Assembly (NCBI GenBank): GCA_903772945.1
Contig: CAICTM010000692.1
Span: 1-52,605 of the forward strand
Reading direction: 5' to 3'
From: Seminavis robusta
Taxonomy: Eukaryota; Bacillariophyta; Bacillariophyceae; Naviculales; Naviculaceae
DNA: 52,605 bases
Both the position numbers and the translations under genes were made by a program. Of the stretch, positions 1-10,385 are shown piece after piece (positions within the stretch are counted from its first letter, which is position 1; the number at the start of each line of letters is the position of its first letter). The notes beneath the pieces were generated by a model that worked only from the letters and a program-made list of their open reading frames with translations, did not search any database and had not been told where the DNA came from.

Positions 1-316
1 TACAAAAAGGGTCTCGGTTTGCTTAAAAGCAAGGTCGGGGATCATCCTAAATGTGCCGCTTTTCAATATGGAAAACAAGTCAGGCAACATGATCACACAC
101 TGTCACCAAGAAGCAACCAGACAAAAACAGGGAGCGCTCAAGAAACAACAATTGGAGCCGGGTAAGACAACCTTTAGTGACCAATTGGAGTCAAGAGTCA
201 GAGGGAGATTATTGCACACTGACGGAAGGGAACAAGAGAGCAATAAATTCTGTGGAACCTAAATATATTGTGATGCTGCATCGGAGCTTGCCATCTTTGC
301 CCATCACCACGTTACA

Positions 317-748
317 TTGAATGCTTCTTATTCTATCCTGGCCAAGGAAGCATACGAACGATGGTGTCTCGAACATGTGGTTGTGTTTCAGTCATATCAC
401 ACTGATAATGGCATCTACAAAAGCACAGCATATGTCCAACATCTTAGGGACCACCATCAATCAATCATATACTCTGCAACCGGTGCCAAGTGGCAGAATG
501 GGTTCTCTGAGGGAGCCATTAAAATTGTAGTAACCAAAGCTAGACAAATGATGATCCATGCTGAACTCCTATGGCCGGAAGTTGATGATGATTCCCTTTG
601 GCCTTTGGCATTCTCTCATGCATCTCACCTTTACACCCACACTCCGAATTCAGTTACTGGCATTGCTCCCATAGAGATATTTTCCAGAACTGTCAGTGAT
701 GGTCAAGTTATAAGAAATGCCCATCCATGGTGCCCTGCATATGTTTAG
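317..748 (+). pseudogene. copia integrase core fragment
   Basis: This 143-codon open stretch carries the central part of a retroviral-type integrase core: HTDNG around the second catalytic Asp, then SATGAKWQNGFSEGAI, which contains the catalytic Glu region, followed by the usual downstream W/P-rich segment ending in a PIEIFSRT string. In copia elements this domain joins the cDNA to host DNA. The first catalytic Asp region should lie upstream of codon 1 but is not in frame, and the reading frame ends at 748. It is a fragment of a dead polyprotein. Confidence 0.8.
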
Positions 749-1480
749 AACCCCGCTTATCCAGTGAAGGAGGAAAGATTCCAAAATGGCATCCCAGCAC
801 CTCCCGCCATGGTCAGGAGGACAAACATTGTGCACCTCACTGCTCATTCAGAAACATATGTTGTATCCAACCTTACAACCTGATACCTTTCCCCTCAGTA
901 CCATCCTTGTTGTATGATGATTGGTTATGAAACAGTGTTACTCTTCAGAAAATCAACCACTCTAGAGTGGACCAACATGTGCATCTTCCAACGCTTCGAG
1001 ACCCTTTTGATGAGGACACTCCACTCCCTTAGCAGACTAGTGGCTTACTCAAGAGGAAAAGGCACATCAACAGCATCCAATCTCATCTTCATAGAAGCTT
1101 CGACATGGGAAAAATTATGGGCAGGATGACAATAGCAAAGATAAAAGGGATGATCTTCATTTTCAAGCTCCGATCTCCAGCACAGCCCAAGGTTCACACA
1201 GGGAGATTCAGACGTCTGCCACCACGATTCAACTCCAACAATTTCCCTCTCTTGGACAGGGAACCTCACGCACATCAGCCACTCCCACCACTGAGTCCAC
1301 ATCAGAGCCAATCCATGCCCTCGTCGTAATCCGCATGAACAGCACGCACAGAAGCCTGAGATCTGAACGTGGACCCAAATTGAAGACATATGCTGCTGTC
1401 CTTCATCCCTTGTTGAGTTGTGCTTAGCTTTGACCGTTGGGTTACTCCAAATTCTGGGCACATGATGCAATCTCAGGTTA

Positions 1481-2640
1481 ATGGTTATTCTACCTTTGAC
1501 CAACACCCAGGAATCGTTTCATCCTGCATTCTTCAAAGCCATACTGGCTCTCAAGGCCAAAATTTCCAAAGACCCTGAACTCCCCCCTCTGAAGGAATAT
1601 CTGATGGAACCACATGCAACCATTTGGGCAGCAATGGACAAAAAATTGCCAGCCTTGAAGGCAAAGGGACTTGGACATCGTACACTTCCTCTATGCCCTC
1701 ACACCTAAAGCGGTTCCTGGAACATGTGGTGCAACGAATTAAGAGGTACCAGACGGACAATTAAATAAGTTCAAATCTAGATGGTGCTCAGAGGAGACCT
1801 TCAGTCCTATGAGGCGTCGCGTACTCTCCACTGTTGTTGCTGTGTAGAGCCGGTCTTCTTCTTGCAGCTCTCATGGATGGGAATCGAGACAAGTTGATTT
1901 TACTCTTGCTTCTGTCAAGCCCTCAGCCTGTCGACCAGCCACTGTACATGGAATGCCTCAGTACTATCGACCCAAAGATTATGAAGGACAGGACTATGTG
2001 TTTTGAAACTTGAACGTCCATCTATGGGCAGACGATTCACCAAATTATTTTATGAGCATCTATGTCGTGGGATGTCCAACTTGTTTCGAAACTCGGCAGC
2101 GACCTTGTTTGTTTATTCATAAGGAGCACAACTATGGTATTTAATTATTGTATGACCAAATCTGCTCGTCCAGAAATGATCTGATTGAGTCCTATGTTGG
2201 GCAGCTCCAGACTTGGATATGACCTCACATGGAAGAAAGGGTGACATCTTTGGATTCTCGGATTAATTTTGAAAGACAGGGAGACATGTTGAGCTTACTC
2301 AAAAAAGCTCATCAAAAAGGTCATAGAATATACTGGTATGTCTTGACGCTAGCAAGAAGCTTTCTCCTGCCGCCACCGATCCTCTGGAGCTGACAAACTG
2401 GGGCCCCATTGAAGAAGAGTGGAGCTACCAGCTGCAGTTGGGTGCTGCTTTAATTGCATCCAACACTCGCCCAGACATCACATTTAGTGTGCACCAGGTG
2501 GCACGATTCAGTCACAATCCCAGGCATTCCCATGCTCAAGCAATCAAACGTATCATTCGGTATCTGATTGGCACAAGTGACAAAGGCATTTGTTTAGCCC
2601 TAAACTTGATCAGGGACTTGATGTTGGGTCGATGCTGACT
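1481..2640 (+). pseudogene. copia reverse transcriptase remnants
   Basis: Scattered RT homology survives in shifting frames. Residues near 1520-1670 resemble the segment that precedes RT (AMDKKLPALKAKGTW-like). An LYMECL-like string near 1945 and a CLFIHKEHNYG string near 2106-2140 resemble the palm region. The frame at 2438-2638 keeps the well-conserved RT/RNase H connection (ALIASNTRPDITFSVHQVAR, then HAQAIKRIIRYLIGTSDKGI). No intact YVDD-type active site is seen. Frames change at least four times, so no functional enzyme can be made. Confidence 0.75.
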
Positions 2641-2653
2641 TCGCACGGATTGT

Positions 2654-2872
2654 ATGGATATGAGGATGAACAGGATCCTGTGTCACGTCAAGTCTCGCAC
2701 TGGTTTTGTCTTGACTTGTTTGGGTGCCCTTATTTGGTCCAGAAGCTACAGACTGACATTATTTGAGCTCCACTGTGCTGAGTATGTTGCCTTCAGCATG
2801 TCAATGAGGGAGCTCTCCTATGCGAGCTTTGCCAAAGAAATTGGTAAAACTGAATATGCCCGTAATTACTGA
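2654..2872 (+). pseudogene. copia RNase H fragment
   Basis: The 72-codon frame reads through SRTGFVLTCLGALIWSRSYR and FELHCAEYVAFSMSMRELSY. This is the pattern of copia RNase H, in which the Glu of the AEY segment is catalytic. It follows the RT end directly, as in intact copia elements. A stop at 2872 and a frame change precede the remaining C-terminal tail, so it is a broken part of the element. Confidence 0.75.
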
Positions 2873-3170
2873 CAGTCTCGTGCGCTCTAACAGTGTTCGA
2901 AGACAACCAAGGTTGCTGTCTCTTGTGAATGTTCCAAGATGTCTGCGCGAACAAGTATTTGCATTGAAGTACCACTTCTTCAGTCCAATTCGGGGAGTCA
3001 AAGGCATCGTGGCCAAGTATATCCGACTCTGGAACAACGGGCCGACATTTTCACTAAGGGCTTCCGGCTCAACAGTTTGATGTCATTCGGAAGCTCCTCA
3101 CGGATGGTAATTTACCTCACACTTTGCTGGGGACTCTCTCTATCGTTTCTTGCTCCAGCTTCATTTCAGC

Positions 3171-3307
3171 TGTAGGAGTGCGACGATACAGACTTACAAT
3201 TCAGCTTTACAGCTTTACAATTAGCAGGCTTATTCTAGAAATAATCAATAACTGCTCACTTATTTGGAAATACAAACTTTACATCTCTTAGATCTTTAGA
3301 TTAATCA
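3171..3307 (+). repeat. Probable 3' LTR of the copia element
   Basis: Downstream of the copia C-terminal tail is an AT-rich stretch starting TGTAGGAGTG at 3171 and ending ATTAATCA at about 3307, giving the TG...CA ends usual for LTRs. The 5' LTR is outside the window, so identity of the two LTRs cannot be tested and both borders are inferred. Just beyond the right border, homology to the Crypton-like gene begins on the other strand. Confidence 0.4.
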
Positions 3308-4163
3308 ATGCACAATGGTATTGTCGCACACTTCGCAAAATGGCACTGGTGAGCAACAGTGTACACATGCAGTGACGCAGCTTTGCACAGAGGCTTCTCT
3401 TGCCGCTAGCCAATTTTGCCGCATCCCACATGGCGCTCTCGATCTCTCCAAAGCTCTGTACACATGCATATGGAGCAAATTCTTGGTCAATCTTCTCTTC
3501 ATAGTTGGCTTTGCGAATTGCAGGCAGTCTCTCTTTCACATGCTTCTCCAGATTTCTGCAGTCAACATCCCATATCATCTCCCAAGGAATGGCATTGACT
3601 GCCAGAGCGACTTGCTTGTTGTGGATTCCTTTCAGCACTGTTCTGTATTGGTTGAAGCTGCAAAAACCAAGAGGCTTTGCTGGTGGCTGGAGAGTCAGGT
3701 TCGCGCCTCCCTCCTTGAACATCTTGTCCAGTTTGTCCCAGAGCTCTTTGTCGAATGATACTTTGGGTTGGCCATTGGCCGCTCTTTTGCCACCAGTCTT
3801 CTTCTTGGCACGCATTGCTTGTAGAAACATAAATTTGTAGCATTTGTCTTTGTCCATATTGTGCTTGTAGGGATCATCCTTGTAGGCATATTCACACCAA
3901 AGTTTGAACTCTTTTACCTTGGGATCAATGGCATTGATGGTTTACTGTGGTCTCGTTCCTGCTCTCTTGTCGGTGATGTATCCAACCATCCCAATTGTGA
4001 CACCAGAGTTTGCAGGGTTTCGCAAGATAACACCTCCTGTAGCAGTAGCTGCGACTCTAGGCGCCGCAGTAGCAGTCTGTGCATGTGGTGGGGTGGCTGC
4101 AACAGCATGCTGCGCAGTTGCCGCTGACATTTGGCCATTGCGAGGTTGATTTGGTCTTGTCAT
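3288..4163 (-). pseudogene. Crypton-like tyrosine recombinase, N-terminal half, broken
   Basis: Read on the minus strand from 4163, an Ala/Thr-rich leader runs into a domain containing DPKVKEFKLWCEYAY, then DKCYKFMFLQAMRAKKK, SFNQYRTVLKGIHNKQV and KANYEEKIDQEFAPY, and ends near LLLTSAILRSVRQYH. From memory of the family, this matches the SAM-like DNA-binding domain plus the start of the catalytic domain of Crypton-like tyrosine recombinases, with the Arg of ILR as the likely first catalytic Arg. One in-frame TAA at 3942-3944 interrupts an otherwise continuous frame. The rest of the catalytic domain is missing, and homology stops where the putative copia LTR begins. No function is expected. 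Confidence 0.6.
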
Positions 4164-4380
4164 CGTGGAGTGGTGGATAATGCCAATGCTGTAATTGTTG
4201 CACGATGGCTGGAGGAGGAAGTTTGATTCAATGGATTCAATCTATTCGGAAGACTAACTGTGGACAAACTTTCTCTACCCTTTTTGGGTTGATCGATAGA
4301 AATGGCCTCACTCAATACCAGTTTAGTCTGGCTACGGTGCGTCTGGGTGTGCTTTTAGTACCGGTCTGTTAAGTCTCGTA

Positions 4381-4406
4381 CCCAAATTATTAGCAAATAA
4401 TTTGGG
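4381..4406. repeat. Perfect 11-bp inverted repeat (hairpin)
   Basis: CCCAAATTATT and AATAATTTGGG flank a 4-base AGCA loop. It sits in the gene-free stretch 4164-4584, between the Crypton relic and the composite repeat. It could be a relic end of a small element or a terminator-like hairpin; nothing else supports either reading. Confidence 0.5.
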
Positions 4407-4523
4407 TGCGGGTCCGCTTATTATTGGCACATAACCTGGGCCAAATCTGGCTCCCAGCCAAAAATCTGTCCAGATCGTTTGTCTCACACCATATTAACAT
4501 CCAGTAAGATTGAATGATTCGAT

Positions 4524-4548
4524 GATTCGATTCGATTCGATTCGATTC
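4524..4548. repeat. GATTC pentanucleotide microsatellite
   Basis: Five head-to-tail GATTC units lie just before the composite repeat. The same pentamer forms a second short array at 20132-20158 upstream of the ribosomal protein S2 gene. Confidence 0.85.
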
Positions 4549-4584
4549 ACCCTGAGCACTCTGGAGTTCCTTTGTACATTGTTA

Positions 4585-6470
4585 CGTCTCATGAGACGAC
4601 GCACCTTTTGGTTACCCCCTCATTGCACTCCGAAATCGATTTGCCGGCGTTTACTGTGTAAAATAGAGTAGCCGCACTTCAGTTGCAGAATCAACGGTCA
4701 TGTGCTTCGAAAGATTTAGATCGATTCGTGGATAAGAAGAACCGTTGAAGTTACTAAGGTTAAGGACAAACTGATTGAGTACGGTACGATGAATGGTTCA
4801 ATTGAAGGCACAGCACTAGCATCTCTCCCTCATTGTATTCCTATGGTAAACAGGAGAGAAATCCAAGCTTGGCCGACAACAATGCATGGTGAGTGCTTTA
4901 TCCAATCGGCCGATCGATTGAATCGATTCGAGGTAAGCCTATTATCAAGAGTGTTACTTGAAGGTGCAGCGCTGACTTCTCTCCCTCGTTAGATTTCTAT
5001 GGTATTCAGGAGAGAATTCCAAGCTCGGCCGTCAACAGGTGAATTTTTTTAGTTATTCGAATCGATCGATCGCACCTCTATTATCTCTGTTATCCAAGTC
5101 TCACTCAAGCCGGTCGTCTCCGGTGCAGATTCGAAAGCCATCCCTCATTGAATCCTATGGACCATGGGATGGCAGTCAGTTCTCGGCCCATGACGGCCAA
5201 GTTGGTGCAATTTGAAAAGCAAGGGTAAGTCGCTGGTTTTCTTCAGTGTCAGAATAGAAGAGAAAACCATAGCTATTTCTTACTTTCTCTTCTCTTACTG
5301 CTGAAGGCTGGCGAACTACCATTGTCGAGTCCTTTTCGGTCGCTCCGGACAACAAGAGGAGAGGCTTCGATCGATCGCTACCAACAAGAGGATGCTCTGT
5401 TAACTCCAGCCCTATCACCAGCCTGAACATCGTCGGGTCATTGAATGGCAACAGTCAACCGGAGGAAGAGGCTATACAACACACGACAACACACAAGAGA
5501 GTGGATCCTCCTACCGGATTCATCCCTTCTTGTTATTTCCTACTGTTTTGGTGGTGATTCCTGTGTCGGTACCCATTTTCCTGTATGCGCAAGTCAAGTA
5601 CTGTTGCCACTAGCTATACGGCAGCTGGCTACAATGGCTGGATTGACAATATTCGGTTGTGCGTGTATTCGTCATAAGGATCCAATGCGAGGTAACCGAG
5701 TGCAGCGAGCAAAGTCGAACCTGAGTGTGTTCGGTACTGTTGACACTGTCACCGATTGATGTAACTCTACGGTAACTGGCTACAATGGCTGGATTGACAA
5801 TATTCGGTTGTGCATGTATTCGTCATTTCATAAGGAATCCAATGTGAGGTACGTACGTACGAGCAAAGCCGAACGTTTCGGTACTGTTGCCACTTCGTGA
5901 TGTACTATACAGCTGGCTACAAGGCTGATTGACAATGTTCTGTTTGCATGTATTTCATAAGGATCCAATAGAGGTACTTGTACCGGAGTGTAGCGAGCAA
6001 AGCCGAACCTGAGTGTGTTCGGTACTGTTGCCACTGTCGCCGATGTAACTATACGGTGTGCATGTATTTGTCATAATGATCCAACATGAGGTACTTGTAC
6101 CGGAGTGTAGCGAGCAAAGCCGAACCTGAGTGTGTTCGGTACTGTTGCCACTGTCGCCGATGTAACTATACGTTGTGCATGTATTTGTCATAATGATCCA
6201 ACATGAGTACTATGTACCGGAGTGTAGCGAAGCAAAGCCGAACCTGAGTGTGTTCGGTACTGTTGCCACTGTCGCCGATGTAACTATACGTTGTGCATGT
6301 ATTTGTCATAATGATCCAACATGAGGTACTTGTACCGGAGTGTAGCGAGCAAAGCCGAACCTGAGTGTGTTCGGTACTGTTGCCACTGTCGCCGATGTAA
6401 CTATACGTTGTGCATGTATTTGTCATAATGATCCAACATGAGGTACTTGTACCGGAGTGTAGCGAGCTGG
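4585..6470 (+). repeat. Composite dispersed repeat, copy 1
   Basis: The left end is the 14-bp palindrome CGTCTCATGAGACG at 4585-4598. From there the sequence closely matches 51186-52605 in the same orientation, with small indels. Inside, a unit at about 4801-4881 is repeated in diverged form at 4957-5037. Several donor-like strings occur on the plus strand (GGTGAGTG near 4888, AGGTAAGC near 4931, GGGTAAGTCG near 5223). The right part changes into a 117-bp tandem satellite. No transposase or RT reading frame is visible. The family could be a non-autonomous transposon or a repeated noncoding transcription unit. Confidence 0.8.
5627..6470 (+). repeat. Tandem satellite, about 117-bp monomer
   Basis: The best-preserved monomers start at 6058, 6175, 6293 and 6410 (periods 117, 118 and 117 bp) and share strings such as GTGCATGTATTTGTCATAAT and CGAACCTGAGTGTGTTCGGT. 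Three longer, more diverged monomers precede them from about 5627. The last monomer is cut off at about 6470. Because 117 is a multiple of three, the array stays open in one minus-strand frame, but this is an effect of the repeat length and not a gene. Confidence 0.9.
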
Positions 6471-6758
6471 AACTTTACTAAGGAATCAAGAGACGAATGC
6501 TGAAAAAAACCGAATTGTTAGAGTTAAGGATAAAATTTCCCAGCGATGTTTTCGTCATTGGTCTGCTTCCCCCAGGTGCCTGGGTCCATCATCAACAGTG
6601 GCGGCGAGCGTTGTCGACACTGCAGTGCGGCATGGTGGAAACCGGAAGACCAGTAAGTCTCAGTGTCTGTTGTCATACCGGTACGATGGGGACGCCACTG
6701 CCGAGCGTTCATAACTTCATCAAATTATCATAAAACGGGAAACTCGTGCCGAAACAAA

Positions 6759-7354
6759 ATGACGGTCCAAACAACACAGGTGCTCAGCGAAAGCATGACC
6801 AAAGTCATGACTCTCAACACGACGGAGGAGCATGGTGTGAAGAATCGACTAGAATCCTTCTACAACGATTGGATGGAAATGAGTTTCTCCAACGGGAAAG
6901 GATTCACAGAATGGTGGAATCAGGTTTGTTTTGTGAATGCTTTCAACTAGGTCATTTTATGCGTTTGTACTTTCCGTTCTCATCATTTGCTTGTACGATT
7001 TTCGAACCTTTGCAGTACTTTGCCAAGGAGTGTCCCGGGATCATTCGTGCTTCAGGAAACCCACTTTCTAGCCAAGCTTGGTGCAAGATGATTTCCTCTG
7101 ACAATGTTACCTACTTGGACCGAAAGAGGAACAGGATTGTTTCGGTTGACTCGTGTCTGATCTTTGCTGATGGAAAGGCCGCCATCACAGTCTTGACGGC
7201 TGACATGATTTTCGCTTACAACGATGTGAAAAATGAAGATAGAGCCAAGATCTCACTCACTTGGACCAAGTGCGAACATGATAACCAGTGGAGGATTGTC
7301 CACTTTCAAAGAGCAACCGGGCAGCCAATTCCTGCTCAAGAAGAGGAACAGTGA
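6759..7354 (+). CDS. NTF2/SnoaL-like fold protein, two exons
   Basis: Exon 1 is 6759-6923 and exon 2 is 7016-7354. The 92-nt intron 6924-7015 (GTTTGT...TTTGCAG) is phase 0 and restores one 167-aa frame. The start ATG at 6759 follows an A-rich leader. The protein has the layout of small SnoaL/DUF4440-type proteins: an N-terminal helix with FYNDWMEM and FTEWWNQ, a middle strand region VTYLDRKRNRIVSVDS, and a C-terminal sheet ending KCEHDNQWRIVHFQRATG. Such proteins form a cone-shaped pocket and may bind or isomerise small molecules; the substrate here cannot be told. No targeting signal is obvious. The gene starts about 290 bp after the satellite. Family assignment rests on pattern and length only. 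Confidence 0.65.
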
Positions 7355-7702
7355 ACAATGCATCTGCGAAGGATTAGAGAGCTGGGCAGCGCCAAGGTTT
7401 GATGATTTAGAATAGTATTGAGGAGGAACTACATACTAGATTCCAATTAGTCAACAAGAAATTCCCATGTTTATGAGCTCAGACAGGGTGTAATGATAGC
7501 ATTACTTTGTGTTACGTTCGTGCTCGCCAATTCTTGACAAGCGTACGAATGAAACCATCGGCTCGGGGGATAAGGTGCACAAACCTGCGAACTTGGACCC
7601 ATGCCCATCCCAACTTCAGGACACTTATTACATGTCCCGCCCATGGACTAACTCACTGCGTACAAACTCCGATTGCTTCTTCAAACTATGTAAGAAGCAT
7701 GG

Positions 7703-8839
7703 CTACGACGGACCATGTCCCGACATGAGTTCCCGTAACTGTTCCAATGCCGCCTCTTGTTGTGTCAACCATTGTTCGTAATGACTACTAGTAGTAGTAC
7801 TCGTATCACTGTTGTTGTCCAATAATTGTTGAAATTCTTGATCTTGCGCCAGTTCACTGGTCACCACTAGCTTTTCTCGTTCCAGGTAACTGCTCACCAG
7901 TAGTTTGTTCTTTTTCAGGACACTGATTTGATGTTGCAAGCACATGGAAAAGTGCATGATTTGACATAGGTTTGTTTCCACATCGAGAATTTGTTTTTGG
8001 GTTTTGCGTTTGGCATTGATTTGTGCGCCATTGGCGGAGCGATTCCCATTGGTCAGGACGGGAGGGGCGGCTTTGTGGGCGACTTTGGCGGATGCTTTTT
8101 GGACAGCTTTGGTGTACGCACGTCTAGCAATGTAGTAACTGGGATCTTCGGATATATCTTCGTCCTCATTAATGATCCTGGTAATTCGATCGAGTTTGGT
8201 TTGAAGCTCGTATTGTTGACTCTTCCAGTGGCTTTTGTCCTGATTTAGCTGAGCTTCTTGTGTCCTTTGAAATTGTCGGCGTTCCCATTGTACCTGTTGC
8301 ATTTGCCGTTGAAGTTGATTGATTTGATTGTCTAGGTCGTTGATTTGAGGATTCCTGGCAATGTCAGCAGCATATTTGAGTTTGAGTTGTCGAATCTCGG
8401 GATCTTCGTGCTTGGCATTATTGGCACTTATATGGCGGGTAGATGTCGAGTAGTAATAATCCAGGGCTCCCTGGAACATTCGAGTAATGGGAGCGGTGAT
8501 GCTGCTCTGACGTCGGTACGGTTGTGGTGGTTTTGCTGAGGCGCTCTTCTTGGCATCGTGGGCTGTCTGCACGAACTGTTTCATATCCCCCCGAACATTA
8601 TCCAGAGTCTCTCTATCTTTCACGGTAAACGTCGCTGTCTTTCCCGACTTTGTGACAATCGACAGGCGTTTCCGTGTGACTGACACTTGCAGCTTGTCCA
8701 AAAGCAACCAACTCAACTTGATGGTGGACTTGCGAGGGGGGTCTGCCCGAAAATGAAGCATCTGATCCGTCAACGTTAGGGAGCCCCAGCAGCCTTTGTA
8801 CTCCACGTAATACTCATTGACAAAGACCTCATCATCCAT
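7703..8839 (-). CDS. PH-like domain and coiled-coil protein
   Basis: From the ATG at 8839 the protein has 378 aa. Residues 1-100 (MDDEVFVNEYYVEYKG, then LTLTDQMLHFRADPP and STIKLSWLLLDKLQVSVT) look like a PH/GRAM-type barrel of the sort at the N-terminus of the TFIIH p62 subunit. The middle is charged and Gln-rich, with predicted coiled coil near INQLQRQMQQVQWERRQFQR. A second helical part lies near the C-terminus (WLTQQEAALEQLRELM). The frame stays open upstream to an ATG at 9148 and would add a basic, partly hydrophobic extension. I prefer 8839 because the PH-like domain begins there and the context (AAAATGG) is good. The gene is divergent from the sulfotransferase. Role unknown; p62 is only a possible comparison. 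Confidence 0.6.
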   Translation of the reverse strand: MDDEVFVNEYYVEYKGCWGSLTLTDQMLHFRADPPRKSTIKLSWLLLDKLQVSVTRKRLSIVTKSGKTATFTVKDRETLDNVRGDMKQFVQTAHDAKKSASAKPPQPYRRQSSITAPITRMFQGALDYYYSTSTRHISANNAKHEDPEIRQLKLKYAADIARNPQINDLDNQINQLQRQMQQVQWERRQFQRTQEAQLNQDKSHWKSQQYELQTKLDRITRIINEDEDISEDPSYYIARRAYTKAVQKASAKVAHKAAPPVLTNGNRSANGAQINAKRKTQKQILDVETNLCQIMHFSMCLQHQISVLKKNKLLVSSYLEREKLVVTSELAQDQEFQQLLDNNSDTSTTTSSHYEQWLTQQEAALEQLRELMSGHGPS

Positions 8840-9376
8840 TTTAAATAAGGTAACTCTTATCTCGTCGCAAGATGAATGGACACCAGTTTGCACGCTTGCC
8901 CAAACTAGCAAGGTAGGTACTGAAATAGCACAAGCAAGGAGCAACTGAAGCCGAAGCACAGGGGATCTTTTGAACTTTTGCTTTTGGAAGATCCCTTTCT
9001 TGTTTGTTGGCATGTTGACTTCCCCGCGCAGCTGTAAAGCCGGTAGAGCTGGTCTCTTTAGAAGACTCAAACGAAGCTTCTCAAAATAGGGTTCAGCATG
9101 AAGCGATATGAGGGTCCATTCCTCACAAACTCTGACCTGCCTGCGCATTTTCCCCACCTTGATTAATTTACCCCACTTACCCCATCATCAACCGCCACTG
9201 GTTGGACCGGCGTGCAGTTTTTTGTTGCTCATTTTTTCCCCTTTTTAAAAAAGACGACGCCAAGGAATCGAATCTAACTTTCCCAAAGCTTCTTCACCGG
9301 GAGGCGAAACCTCAACAAATAACCATAACAACCACATTTGCTAGTAGTCTCTTCTGCTTTGAAATTGGAATTGACG

Positions 9377-10385
9377 ATGAGTGAGAACGCAACCAACCAA
9401 ACAAAATCACCAGGAAAATTCGTCATGCAGCATGTGTGGAAGACAGGAGGCACCGAGCTTTGTCGACTGGCAAGAGCGTAAGTTTCATAAGGATAAGTCG
9501 AGGCTCACAGAGCCACCGTGGAGGAAAAGCCCAAGCTCATTTTATTCACTTTTGCTTCTCCTTTCTTTACTGTAATGTAGGAATGGCTGGAAAGTGCCGG
9601 AAACACCAGGATGCACCATTTTCATTCATCCCCATCAAGGTTGGCCAGAAGAGGATTATGATATGTATGGCAATGAAGGGGCAATCCCCAGCGGCATTGT
9701 AGATAACGAATTCTTCCCTCGGAACGAATTCGCAACAAGAAATCACAACTGGAAAACAGCCCATGGTGTCAAATGGATCACTACATTGCGGCATCCATAC
9801 GCTCGCACACTCAGCCACTACAATCATGTCAAGCTCCAGGCCAAATTCCAAAACTTGACGTTCGAAGAGTTCTTGGTGGAGCGTGGTGGTGGCTTTGAAC
9901 ACTTTATCGACAATCAACAGACTCGTTGGCATTGTGGCACAGGTCACTGTGCCAATACTAAATTTCAAGTCAACGAAGAAAAACTAAGCCACGCCATATC
10001 CAACCTCGACAAAATGTCGGCTGTGCTGCTTCTAGAAGGCATGAAAGACCCCACTTCGTGCACTCGTCGACAAATGAGACACGTCCTTCAATTCAAAAAT
10101 GAAACGTTGGATGGACAGGCCGAGCCAGATCTGACCCCAAAGACGCGACATTCTTCCAAAACTGATTGGGAACAGGTTGTCCGACCCTTTCTGGACAATC
10201 GGGGCATTTCCACCAATTCTTCCGTCAATGGCTTCAACACTAGTGTCATCATGAGCGCTTTGGGATTTCACAACAGCTATGACATGCAGCTGTATGGATA
10301 TGCACGTCACTTGTGTGAAGTTCTAGCAGACCAATATGACCAGGAGGCCAATACCAACGCAATCACTAACCAGCTAAACAGATGA
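9377..10385 (+). CDS. Sulfotransferase family protein, two exons
   Basis: Exon 1 is 9377-9477 and exon 2 is 9581-10385. The 103-nt intron (GTAAGT...ATGTAG) is phase 2 and joins ARA to NGWK, giving 301 aa. WKTGGTELCRLA near residues 21-32 fits the 5'-phosphosulfate loop for PAPS, and RHPYARTLSHYNHVK in the second exon fits the 3'-phosphate-binding motif. These are the two cofactor motifs of carbohydrate and tyrosylprotein-type sulfotransferases, which move sulfate from PAPS to hydroxyl groups. A Golgi enzyme would normally carry an N-terminal membrane anchor, and none is seen, so either an upstream exon is missing from this model or the enzyme is cytosolic. The acceptor is unknown. Confidence 0.75.

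Larger units (their letters stand above)
1..3170 (+). mobile_element. Degenerate Ty1/copia-type LTR retrotransposon (5' end outside window)
   Basis: A copia-order polyprotein (integrase, then reverse transcriptase, then RNase H) can be read on the plus strand, but in several frames broken by stops. Integrase hallmarks lie near 400-700, RT remnants at about 1480-2640, RNase H at 2650-2870, and a C-terminal tail recognisable near 2890-3110 (EDNQG-like and ADIFTKGL-like strings split over two frames). The order integrase before RT separates it from gypsy elements. The element is old and non-autonomous. The gag and protease parts and the 5' LTR lie outside the window. Confidence 0.85.

Noticed and set aside
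5955..6426. Minus-strand frames encoding a repeated 39-residue peptide (TNTCTTYSYIGDSGNSTEH)
   Set aside because: They arise because the satellite monomer is 117 bp, a multiple of three, and lacks stops in that frame. There is no start context or family, and one monomer of 118 bp breaks the frame.
7509..7781. Cys-rich plus-strand frame near the end of the PH-like gene
   Set aside because: It overlaps the C-terminal coding region of the minus-strand gene and lacks a signal peptide or a recognisable Cys pattern.
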